Origin: an uncultured Lachnospiraceae bacterium | Lineage (GTDB): Bacteria > Bacillota > Clostridia > Lachnospirales > Lachnospiraceae | DNA length: 14,304 nt | Direction: 5' to 3' | Assembly: GCA_934338765.1 (NCBI GenBank) | Contig: CAKRHL010000044.1 | Coordinates: 1-14,304, forward strand | Shown here: in pieces, positions 5,120 to 12,804 of the stretch | Numbering within the stretch: position 1 is the first letter of the stretch | How the letters are laid out: every line of letters starts with the position of its first letter | Program-made: the position numbers and the translations under genes | Notes under the pieces: generated by a model | Told to the model about the DNA's origin: nothing | The model's input: only the letters and a program-made list of their open reading frames with translations | Database searches by the model: none

Positions 5120-7302
5120 GTAAATATGAAATGGCAGTAAGGATTTCTCAGGTACAAAGTCTGGTGGAGGAGAGAAAATACAGAAAAGCGGCAGCGGTGC
5201 TGTCTACGATCGATGTGCGTCAGGTCAAATCCCAGACAGAGCTGCAGACCTTTGCAGAGGTTTATGTCAAGACGGAGCAGTTTGAGGCAGCCAAGGCGAT
5301 CTATCTGCGTATTTACAAGAGAAACAGAAATAAAAAGGTACTGTATCGTCTCATCTATCTTGCGATCCGGACAAATCATCTGGATGAAGCTGAGGATTTT
5401 TATGAGGAGTTTCAGGATCTGAATCACAGTGAACAGGAGAGCCTGATCCTTCGTTACCGGATCGACAAGGCAAAGGGAGCTTCTTTCAACCGGCTGATCG
5501 AGACTCTTGAGAGGCTGAAGGAAGAGGATTATGTTGAGGAATGGGCATATGAGCTTGCAAAGCTGTATCAGAGAGCAGGACGCGAGGAGGAGTGCCGGAG
5601 AGAATGTGAAGATATCAAGCTGTGGTTTGGCGATGGCGAGATCGTGGAGAGAGCACAGGCACTGCTTGACTATCTGGATGAGGATGAAACCATTTATTAT
5701 GAGGACAGAGACTACACGGTAGCTCCACCGGAGGAGCCGAATCCGGACGATACCGGTTCCCTGCCGGATCTGGGACCGGAGATCATGAAGCAGGAAATAG
5801 AAAAAATGAAGCGCAAAAAAAGGGATGAAAAGCGCAGAGAAGCCATGGACGCCGAGGATGATGACGAAGAGTTTGTGGATGATTATGAGGATGAGACAGA
5901 GGATGGGGAGCTGTTAGTCGCTCCGGAGGAGATCACCCAGAAGGCGAAGGGCGGTTTTCATCTGCTGCGGGGGCTGTGGAAACGCGGAGACAGAGATAAG
6001 CAGGAAGAGGCCGTAACGGAAGATGATCTGCAGGAAACAAATCCGGAGGAGTCAGATGAGGAGGAGATGGATCCGACGGAGTCTGAGGAAGAGACTGCGG
6101 CAGCAATGGAGGAAGACATAGAGGCTGCGGCCGGCACCCCTGATGTGTCTGATGATATGGAGGATGATCTGGAGCAGTGGAAACCGGATCAGAGCAGGGA
6201 CAGTGAAAACAGTGAGGAGCAAGGAGAGCAAAATACGGTGGCTCCGATGAGTCAGGAGATGAAGAATACGTTAGCTGCCGCTGTGGAGAATGTATTGGCG
6301 GAGCAGGCGGCATCCCGGGAGGAGCCGGAAAAACCGGAAAAACCGTCCCAGTCAGGGCTTGGGATCACACAGGACCTGGCCAAGGAGATCACGGCGATCT
6401 TTGAGGCAGAAAAGAGAGAACAGTTAAAGGAAAAGGCTGTGGCAGTCGTAGACGATGCAGCCGGTAAGATCAGTGACGTGCCCAATCTTGCATCAGATGT
6501 TCTGGGACGCATGACACAGGCTGTCCAGAGCAAGGTTGGTAAAACATATATTCCGATGGACGTTTCGGAGACAGTGGACGGGCAGCAGGGCTCAGCGGAT
6601 ACGACAGAACTTCAGCAGGAGGCTGCGGAAATGGCAGCCGGTGCGCCGGAGGAGACAGATGAGGTACAGCGGCCGGTAGGCATGGAGGAAATCGTATCTT
6701 CAGGAGTACTTCCTGTGAAAGAAGATGATGTAACTATGATCGAACTGGATCAGATTATGCCGGAGCCCGATATTCCGGAGCTGCGCCAGGTTATGCCGGA
6801 GGACAGTCCGGAGCTTGGTAATCTGCCGGAGCTGGAGGAGGATGAGCTGCCGACTACCAGAGCACTTCATCACTCCTTTGATGACATTCTGACACTGATC
6901 GCCGGAGAGCTGGAGCCGAAGCATTTTGTACTCATGGGAGAAGGAGAGGATAAGATCATCGGTATTACCAAGAAGATCGTTCGTGTCAATTATGAAAAAG
7001 GCTTCCTTTCCACCAACCAGATCGCAAAGATCAATTCCAGCCAGTTAAATCAGATGGACCTGTTAAGAGTTTGTAATCAGATCAAGGGCAACTGCCTGCT
7101 GATCGACAATGCGTCAGAGCTGGCATTTTCTACGATCACTAAAATATTCGCAGTGATGGATGCCTTCCGGGGGGATTTTATCGTAGTCCTTGCGGATGAG
7201 GGAAATACACTGGATGAACTTTTCCGGGTAGCACCGGCATTGGCAAGACGTTTTGAATATGTCATTGATATTGGACAATACAGTGAGGAGGATTATCAGT
7301 AA
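5116..7302 (+). CDS. TPR protein with acidic linker and C-terminal degenerate AAA+ (CbxX/SpoVK-like) domain
   Basis: This 728-residue protein has no signal peptide or membrane segment, so it is probably cytoplasmic. Residues 1 to about 190 are helical TPR-like repeats (for example YRKAAAVL, FEAAKAIYLRIY, LDEAEDFYEEF, WAYELAKLYQRAGREEEC). About 200-590 is a long, very acidic, Glu/Asp/Pro-rich and presumably disordered linker, with an amphipathic stretch at about 415-475. Residues about 590-728 line up by eye with the AAA+ core of CbxX/CfxQ/SpoVK ATPases. Walker A is reduced to MGEGEDKII (607-615), where only K613 survives. Walker B is NCLLIDNASEL, with D664 kept but the catalytic Glu replaced by N665. 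The arginine-finger region LARRFEYVIDI is present. The chain ends at QYSEEDYQ, where relatives continue into the helical lid. I infer a pseudo-ATPase scaffold. It starts by ATGA overlap with the omega-amidase gene and abuts the pyrophosphatase gene, so translation is probably coupled. The cellular role is unknown. Confidence 0.85.
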   Translation: MSKYEMAVRISQVQSLVEERKYRKAAAVLSTIDVRQVKSQTELQTFAEVYVKTEQFEAAKAIYLRIYKRNRNKKVLYRLIYLAIRTNHLDEAEDFYEEFQDLNHSEQESLILRYRIDKAKGASFNRLIETLERLKEEDYVEEWAYELAKLYQRAGREEECRRECEDIKLWFGDGEIVERAQALLDYLDEDETIYYEDRDYTVAPPEEPNPDDTGSLPDLGPEIMKQEIEKMKRKKRDEKRREAMDAEDDDEEFVDDYEDETEDGELLVAPEEITQKAKGGFHLLRGLWKRGDRDKQEEAVTEDDLQETNPEESDEEEMDPTESEEETAAAMEEDIEAAAGTPDVSDDMEDDLEQWKPDQSRDSENSEEQGEQNTVAPMSQEMKNTLAAAVENVLAEQAASREEPEKPEKPSQSGLGITQDLAKEITAIFEAEKREQLKEKAVAVVDDAAGKISDVPNLASDVLGRMTQAVQSKVGKTYIPMDVSETVDGQQGSADTTELQQEAAEMAAGAPEETDEVQRPVGMEEIVSSGVLPVKEDDVTMIELDQIMPEPDIPELRQVMPEDSPELGNLPELEEDELPTTRALHHSFDDILTLIAGELEPKHFVLMGEGEDKIIGITKKIVRVNYEKGFLSTNQIAKINSSQLNQMDLLRVCNQIKGNCLLIDNASELAFSTITKIFAVMDAFRGDFIVVLADEGNTLDELFRVAPALARRFEYVIDIGQYSEEDYQ

Positions 7303-8946
7303 ATGGCAGGAGAAGAAATTCATGTAATTGGTCATATTAATCCCGATACGGATTCTGTCTGTTCTGCGATTGCGTATGCGGCATTTAAAAGACAGATGAC
7401 AGGGAAGCGGTATACAGCGAAAAGAGCGGGACAGATCAACTCGGAGACACGCTTTGTGCTTCAGCGGTTTGGTGTGCCTGAGCCGGAATACCTCAGTGAT
7501 GTCAGAACACAGGTGTGTGATATTGATGTGGTTCAGGTGCCGGGTGTGGGCAGTGATATCTCCCTGAAGCGTGCATGGGAGATCATGAAAGAGGGCGGTC
7601 TTGCGACACTTCCTGTGGTTTGCAAAAACGGGCAGCTGGAAGGTCTTATTACTATAGAGGATATTGCAAAATCCTACATGGATGTTTACGACAGCTGCAT
7701 TATTGCAAATGCGCAGACACCTTTTCATAATCTCATCGAGACACTGGAGGGAGAAATGATCGCGGGAGACCCGGAGGAGATCATCCGGTCAGGCAAATGT
7801 CTGATCGCAGCAGCGAACCCGGATCTTATGGAAAATTATATTGAAAAGGATGATATCGTAATCCTCGGAAACCGTTATGAGTCCCAGCTGTGTGCCATTG
7901 AGATGGGTGCAAAATGCATTATTGTGTGTGATGGATCTCTGGTGTCCTTTACCATCAAAAAGCTGGCAGAGAGTAAGGGGTGTTTTATCATTAAAACACC
8001 GTATGACACGTATACAGCAACACGTCTGGTCAATCAGAGTATGCCGATACGTTATTTTATGAAGCAGAAGGATCTGATCACATTTCAGAGAAATGACTTC
8101 GTCGATGATATCCGTGAGACCATGGCCAAGAAGAGATACCGCGATTTCCCAATCATGGACTTAAATGGCAGCTATTTTGGCATGATCTCCAGACGGAGCC
8201 TGCTGGGAGCACGCAAGAAGCGTCTCGTGCTGGTGGATCACAATGAGGTGACACAGGCGGTAGACGGGCTGGATGAAGCAGAGGTTCTGGAGGTGATCGA
8301 CCATCACAGGATCGGCAGTCTGGAAACCATGAATCCGGTATATTTTCGGAATCAGCCGCTGGGATGTACGGCAACGATCATTTATCAGATGTACCGGGAG
8401 CAGGAGCTGGAGATCAGCAGAGAGATCGCCGGTCTGCTTTGCTCTGCCATACTTTCAGACACTCTGATCTTCCGTTCACCGACCTGTACGGAAACAGACA
8501 AAAAGGCGGCCTATGCTCTGGCAGAGATTGCCGGGATCGAGCCGGAGTCTTATGCAGCGGAGATGTTTGCAGCGGGAAGTAATCTGTCATCCAAAACGCC
8601 GGAGGAGATCTTTTATCAGGATTTCAAAAAATTTGTTGTCAATGAGGTTTCCTTTGGAGTAGGCCAGATCAATTCTATGACACAGGGGGATCTGGATGAT
8701 GTCAGGGAAAGGATGATCCCATATATGGAAAAGGCGCTGACAGCACATTCGATCCCGATGCTGTTCTTTATGCTGACCAATATCATGCAGGGAACCACGG
8801 AGCTGCTTTGTGCCGGTAATGGGGCGAGGGAGCTTGCACTGGAGGCATTTCATCTGAAAGAGGATACCCGGCAGATCGTGTTGGAAAATACAGTCTCCCG
8901 TAAGAAACAGCTGATCCCTGCACTGATGCAGGCACTCCAGCAGTAA
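7303..8946 (+). CDS. ppaC: Family II manganese-dependent inorganic pyrophosphatase with CBS and DRTGG regulatory insert
   Basis: This 547-residue protein hydrolyses pyrophosphate to two phosphates in the cytoplasm, pulling biosynthetic reactions forward. The DHH catalytic domain begins with IGHINPDTDSVCSAIAYA (9-26). It is interrupted by a regulatory insert (about 70-305): a CBS half, a DRTGG-like domain (about 136-250) and a second CBS part with FPIMDLNGSYFGMISRRSLL. Catalysis resumes at LVLVDHNE (308-315) and VIDHHRIG (331-338), with SDTLIFRSPT (385-394). The DHHA2 domain ends with the substrate-binding SRKKQ (532-536). Short family II enzymes of about 310 residues lack the insert. In CBS-PPases of Clostridium perfringens type the insert binds AMP (inhibitory) and diadenosine polyphosphates (activating). 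The ATG directly follows the TAA of the TPR gene, and AGGAGG (7286-7291) lies inside that gene's end, so it is the last gene of a coupled operon. No clear terminator follows. Confidence 0.96.
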   Translation: MAGEEIHVIGHINPDTDSVCSAIAYAAFKRQMTGKRYTAKRAGQINSETRFVLQRFGVPEPEYLSDVRTQVCDIDVVQVPGVGSDISLKRAWEIMKEGGLATLPVVCKNGQLEGLITIEDIAKSYMDVYDSCIIANAQTPFHNLIETLEGEMIAGDPEEIIRSGKCLIAAANPDLMENYIEKDDIVILGNRYESQLCAIEMGAKCIIVCDGSLVSFTIKKLAESKGCFIIKTPYDTYTATRLVNQSMPIRYFMKQKDLITFQRNDFVDDIRETMAKKRYRDFPIMDLNGSYFGMISRRSLLGARKKRLVLVDHNEVTQAVDGLDEAEVLEVIDHHRIGSLETMNPVYFRNQPLGCTATIIYQMYREQELEISREIAGLLCSAILSDTLIFRSPTCTETDKKAAYALAEIAGIEPESYAAEMFAAGSNLSSKTPEEIFYQDFKKFVVNEVSFGVGQINSMTQGDLDDVRERMIPYMEKALTAHSIPMLFFMLTNIMQGTTELLCAGNGARELALEAFHLKEDTRQIVLENTVSRKKQLIPALMQALQQ

Positions 8947-8967
8947 GGAAGAGGAGCTGATGCAGGA

Positions 8968-9011
8968 TTGACTGTAAATTGTAAGAAAGTTGACAGAAAT
9001 TTGACATAAAC
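8968..9011 (+). promoter_or_regulatory. Probable PhoP-binding Pho box: four 11-bp direct repeats
   Basis: Four contiguous 11-mers start at 8968, 8979, 8990 and 9001: TTGACTGTAAA, TTGTAAGAAAG, TTGACAGAAAT and TTGACATAAAC. Every unit begins TTG and three of the four begin TTGAC. Bacillus PhoP binds TT(A/C/T)A(C/T)A-type hexamers repeated every 11 bp, usually four, from about -60 to -20 of activated promoters. If transcription starts near 9028, the array here covers -60 to -18, which matches. A fifth, degenerate unit (9012-9022) carries the -10. The downstream gene encodes a secreted nucleotidase, the expected kind of target. Direct PhoP binding is inferred. Confidence 0.7.
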
Positions 9012-9015
9012 AGGA

Positions 9016-9021
9016 TATAAA
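9016..9021 (+). promoter_or_regulatory. -10 element of the secreted nucleotidase gene
   Basis: TATAAA (9016-9021) matches five of six positions of the -10 consensus and follows the repeat array directly. The nearest TTGACA hexamers lie 20 and 9 bp upstream (8990 and 9001), neither at a proper -35 spacing. That fits an activator-dependent promoter in which the bound regulator replaces the -35 contact. The leader would be about 53 nt and carries AAAGGGGG (9063-9070). Confidence 0.55.
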
Positions 9022-9080
9022 CTAAAAAAAGGTAACTATTAAATTTATCATAAATCGCTAGAAAAGGGGGAAAAAGCGAA

Positions 9081-12000
9081 ATGTTTCAACAAGGGGAAAA
9101 AAGAAAAAACAAGAAGACAAAAGTACTAACCGTCATAATGGCACTTTCTATGCTGTTTGTACAGCTGTTTGGTGTGCTGCCGGTAAAAACGGCATCTGCA
9201 GAGGAGGATACGGCGGATCTGCGTATTATGTTTACGACAGATCTCCATGGACAGGTTGTGGATGTGGATTATTCTAAGGGGACATTATTTGCCAATGGGG
9301 GATTGACAAAGGCGTCTACCTTATTGACCAAGGCTAAAAGTGAAGTGGCAGCGGGCAATACGCTTTTGTTTGATCTGGGGGATGTGATGTATGATTACAC
9401 CACAGATTATATTTATGAGCACGATCAGAATGAGATTCAGCCGATTTATAAGGCGATGGCTTCTTTAAATTATGATGCGATCATTTTGGGAAATCATGAT
9501 TATGAGTATACACTGCCATATATCCAGAAGCAGTATGAGTCTACCGGGTTGAAGGATAAGGTGATTGCTTCCAATATTACGGATGCCATAACGGGAAAAC
9601 ATGTTTTCAATGAAAATAAGATCATCGAGAAAACCCTGACAACGGCGGACGGATCCAATGTGACCGTTAAGGTAGGTGTGATCGGAGAGTCTATTCCGAC
9701 ATTATCCAAAAAGAGATGTGATTATACCGGAGTTCTTGTCGGAGAAGATATGGTTGCCAATGTGCAGAAGGAAACAAAAAAGCTGAAGGATGCCGGAGCG
9801 GACGTAGTAGTTGTACTGGCTCATTCCGGTGTGGGGGCTGAGCAGCCGGCACTGATGGATGAGAATGTAGGATATGCTCTTACAAAGATTGACGGTGTTG
9901 ATGCTGTTTTGTGTGGTCATCTTCATTCCAATTTCTGTGCAGACGGTACCACAAAATATGATAAATACCCGGGTGTTGATACGAAAACAGGTCTGGTCAA
10001 TGGCAAAAACCTTGTCATGGTTGCCAACAGCGGACAGGGAATAGGCGTTGTGGATCTGGGGATATCAAAGGATAAACAGATCGTCAGCAGAAAATCACAG
10101 ATCCGTAAAACAAAGAAAAACACAGCGATCGATCAGAACATTTCATCCTTTTTAGATCAGTGGGGTTCCGTATTTGCAGCGGACTGTACAGAAGTACTTG
10201 CAGAGCTGAAGTCCGGTGCCAGATGGCAGAATTATCTGGGCACTCTGGAGGACAGCAGTCCGATCCAGCTGTTAAATGATATGGCTATTTCATATGGTAT
10301 GGAATACCAGAATAATGAAAATACGGATTGTAAGGGGCTGCCGGTAGTGGCAGCGTCCAAATACTCGCGCTATGGTGCGGGAAGCGGTCTGGACTATTAT
10401 GATGTTAAGGATTATTTTACCAGTGCCGATCTGTATCAGCTGATGAATTACAGAATCCAGCTGTGGCGTTATAAGGTTACGGGAGCGCAGCTCCGGGAAT
10501 GGCTGGAGTGGGCAGCAAGTGCCTATGAAACGGCAGGAAGCAATGTAGTATCCGGTTCGGCAGTCAGTACGCCGGCACCGACGGAAACTCCGGACATTGC
10601 TTCTCCAGGAGCGGTAACGGCAGAACCGGAACAGACTGAGCCGTCTCAGACTGCGCCTGTTTTGACACGGAGTGTTTCCGGTGCCAACAAGGGGATATCG
10701 CAGACGAGCAATCTTCTGGCAGGGATTCTTAATTATAAGGGTTCCAGACCATTACAGTACTCTCTGCAGGAGTTATACCTTACGGATCTGAGCCGTTTCT
10801 ATATTCTGGATGGTGTAGAGTATACGATCGATACCAGCGTGGCACCGCGTTATGATTATGGTGGAAACAAGATCAACGATACATGGAGGGTTACCAATGT
10901 AACCAGAAACGGACAGGAGATCAAGGATACGGATCAGTTTCTTCTGATCGTCAATCGTCTTGATTCCACGAAGATTCCGGAAATGTTTAAGGTGGAACCA
11001 ATGAGTAAGCTGAGTCAGGCGGATACCAGAGAATACTTTAAAAAGTATCTGATGAAGCAGGCTGAATGTGGAAGTCTTGGCAATCTGGAGGATGACAACT
11101 GGAATGTGAAGTATTCCAACCGGTATTATTACATACTGAAAACCGGCTCAGGAGCAAGAGATATGATCGATCAGAGATCCTGGATCAAAGAAAAACTGGA
11201 TTCTTCCGGAGATTTTGATTATTACCGGGCGGATCTGTCCGATATGGATCTGTCCGACAAAACGGGTCCGGATCTGAATCTGGCAGCTTTGACAGAGATT
11301 GAGACAAACCATCCGGTCAAGGTTGCAGTGCAGGCAACAGACCGGTCCGGCATTGCCTCTCTGTCTTATCTGAGTGGAAAATATCTGGCGGATTCCATTG
11401 CATGGAATAATGCCAAGGCTGTTCAGAATGGTGTTTTTGCAGCGGACAAGAATACCATATATTCTGTACGAGCTGTGGATGGACGGGGAAATGTGACAAT
11501 CCGTTATATCCGCATTAATAACATTAATGAAGGTATTCTTGAAGCTCCGAAGGTAGACACCTATACCAACCGTAAGGCATACATCACAGGAAAAGCAGAG
11601 CCGGTAACTACCATATACTTTGAGTTGGAAGATTCTACTGTTTACAAGACAAGCGTAAATGATGATGGAACCTTTAAGTATGCACTGCCACCGCAGAAAG
11701 CAGGGAAAAAGGTATTTGTCTATGTGAAGGACGATGAGGGACGCTGCAGTGCAAGAACGGTTGTCATTGTTAAGAGAACCGGACCAAACAAGCCGGTTAT
11801 GGACAGACCAACGACAGCGGTCAGAACTATAACAGGTGAGATCAATGACAAAAATGTTTATCCGTTCTTTATATTAGACAGTAAGAAAACAGTATTTATG
11901 CAGGATGATGGAACAGAAGAGCTTTATAAACAGTGCGAGCTTTACAATAAAGATTACAAGGTTGAGAAGATCGCAATGGACATTACAAGCGATGGCAGCT

Positions 12001-12656
12001 ATACATTTTCACTGCCATATCTGCTTACGGCAAAGACCGAGCTGAAGATGCGTACAGTCGATGTTGCCTACAGAGTCAGCATGGGCACCAAACGGGTTGT
12101 AAAGCAGACTGTTCCTGCAAAGCCGACCATGCAGACAGTGACAAATCTTTCCACCAAGGTCAAGGTATTTTCTGAGGAGAAATGTAAGAGTGCTACGATC
12201 AAGGTAGGTAAAAAGAAATATACCATCACCAAGAAAACCTATGTGTCATCCAAGAAAATGTACCGTTATCAGAGAAAAATTGAGAAGACCAATTCCGGCG
12301 TAAAGGTAAATGCTTATCTTACGAACTCAAAGGGAAACAGCCCGGTATTGAAGACGACGAAAACAGAGGTTGTACCGGACACTCCAAAGGTCGATAAGCT
12401 GAAGGCCGGTCTGAAAAGGATCACAGGTCATGTAGATGTGGTGGGAGACGGAACAGAGGCAGATGGTGCAACAGTGGAGAACACCAATACAAAAGTCTTT
12501 ATCCTGGTCAATGGAAAGAAGTATACTGCTTCCATCGATTTTGAGGGAAATTATACTGTGAAGCTTAAAAAGCCTTTGGCGTCAAAGGATAAAGTGATCG
12601 TTAAGGCAAGAAATAAAAAAGGTATGGGAATCAAGAAAAAATATGTTTTGAAATAA
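9081..12656 (+). CDS. Secreted 5'-nucleotidase / 2',3'-cyclic-nucleotide phosphodiesterase (CpdB/YfkN/UshA family) with Ig-like C-terminal repeats
   Basis: This 1191-residue exported protein has a signal peptide at 1-40: a Lys/Arg-rich start, a hydrophobic core and cleavage after TASA. The metallophosphatase domain (about 46-330) has all metal-binding blocks: TTDLHG (52-57), DLGD (98-101), GNHD (137-140), AHSG (247-250) and CGHLH (278-282). The 5'-nucleotidase C-terminal domain spans about 365-690, with YILDGVEYTID (574-584) as its substrate-site block. It is split by a Pro/Thr/Ser/Glu-rich stretch (about 487-540). Residues about 730-1191 are several beta-sandwich, Ig-like modules (near 740-815, 820-900, 905-1010 and 1010-1095) with a clear bacterial Ig-type end (1101-1191). 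The C-terminal half is lysine-rich. No LPXTG signal or lipobox is seen. The family removes phosphate from extracellular nucleotides. AAAGGGGG lies 10 nt before the ATG, the Pho-box promoter precedes it and a terminator follows. The gene is probably monocistronic and phosphate-controlled. Confidence 0.92.
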   Translation: MFQQGEKRKNKKTKVLTVIMALSMLFVQLFGVLPVKTASAEEDTADLRIMFTTDLHGQVVDVDYSKGTLFANGGLTKASTLLTKAKSEVAAGNTLLFDLGDVMYDYTTDYIYEHDQNEIQPIYKAMASLNYDAIILGNHDYEYTLPYIQKQYESTGLKDKVIASNITDAITGKHVFNENKIIEKTLTTADGSNVTVKVGVIGESIPTLSKKRCDYTGVLVGEDMVANVQKETKKLKDAGADVVVVLAHSGVGAEQPALMDENVGYALTKIDGVDAVLCGHLHSNFCADGTTKYDKYPGVDTKTGLVNGKNLVMVANSGQGIGVVDLGISKDKQIVSRKSQIRKTKKNTAIDQNISSFLDQWGSVFAADCTEVLAELKSGARWQNYLGTLEDSSPIQLLNDMAISYGMEYQNNENTDCKGLPVVAASKYSRYGAGSGLDYYDVKDYFTSADLYQLMNYRIQLWRYKVTGAQLREWLEWAASAYETAGSNVVSGSAVSTPAPTETPDIASPGAVTAEPEQTEPSQTAPVLTRSVSGANKGISQTSNLLAGILNYKGSRPLQYSLQELYLTDLSRFYILDGVEYTIDTSVAPRYDYGGNKINDTWRVTNVTRNGQEIKDTDQFLLIVNRLDSTKIPEMFKVEPMSKLSQADTREYFKKYLMKQAECGSLGNLEDDNWNVKYSNRYYYILKTGSGARDMIDQRSWIKEKLDSSGDFDYYRADLSDMDLSDKTGPDLNLAALTEIETNHPVKVAVQATDRSGIASLSYLSGKYLADSIAWNNAKAVQNGVFAADKNTIYSVRAVDGRGNVTIRYIRINNINEGILEAPKVDTYTNRKAYITGKAEPVTTIYFELEDSTVYKTSVNDDGTFKYALPPQKAGKKVFVYVKDDEGRCSARTVVIVKRTGPNKPVMDRPTTAVRTITGEINDKNVYPFFILDSKKTVFMQDDGTEELYKQCELYNKDYKVEKIAMDITSDGSYTFSLPYLLTAKTELKMRTVDVAYRVSMGTKRVVKQTVPAKPTMQTVTNLSTKVKVFSEEKCKSATIKVGKKKYTITKKTYVSSKKMYRYQRKIEKTNSGVKVNAYLTNSKGNSPVLKTTKTEVVPDTPKVDKLKAGLKRITGHVDVVGDGTEADGATVENTNTKVFILVNGKKYTASIDFEGNYTVKLKKPLASKDKVIVKARNKKGMGIKKKYVLK

Positions 12657-12680
12657 TACCTTAATACAATGCCAGATCAA

Positions 12681-12709
12681 AAGAGGGAATTTCGATTCCC
12701 TCTTTTTTT
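12681..12709 (+). terminator. Strong intrinsic terminator with TTCG loop after the nucleotidase gene
   Basis: AAGAGGGAAT (12681-12690) and ATTCCCTCTT (12695-12704) are perfect ten-base complements around a TTCG loop, followed by a T-run to 12709. It lies 25 bp after the stop codon. It separates the nucleotidase transcript from the ABC operon. Confidence 0.95.
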
Positions 12710-12725
12710 GATGAAGTTTTTGAAA

Positions 12726-12759
12726 CTGTAATGAGATTGTAAGATGTGGCAGCTATAAT
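12726..12759 (+). promoter_or_regulatory. Promoter of the ABC transporter operon with 11-bp-spaced direct repeat
   Basis: A perfect TATAAT (12754-12759) has no recognisable -35 at 17 bp (ATGAGA there). Just upstream, CTGTAA (12726-12731) and TTGTAA (12737-12742) repeat with 11-bp spacing, the layout of an OmpR/PhoB-family response-regulator site at roughly -40 to -24. The promoter is therefore probably activator-dependent. Transcription would start near 12766, giving a leader of about 39 nt with AGAGGAA before the ATG at 12805. Confidence 0.5.
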
Positions 12760-12804
12760 GTAGTGGAGTCTTAGAGATAACTAAGAGGAAAGAGAGGAAA
12801 AAAG

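Noticed and set aside
5795..6360. Repetitive GAG/GAT-rich stretch as a possible DNA repeat or transferred segment
   Set aside because: It encodes the acidic linker in one continuous frame; the repetition comes from Glu/Asp codons and has no fixed unit length.
7114..7728. 204-codon open frame on the minus strand
   Set aside because: It is antisense across the junction of the TPR and pyrophosphatase genes, both well supported; no start signal or recognisable motif.
8947..8967. Possible terminator after the pyrophosphatase gene
   Set aside because: No hairpin followed by a T-run is present before the repeat array, so some read-through into the nucleotidase gene remains possible.
8990..9006. 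The two TTGACA hexamers as ordinary -35 boxes
   Set aside because: Neither is 16-18 bp from the TATAAA at 9016, while both fall exactly in the 11-bp repeat register, so an activator site is the better reading.
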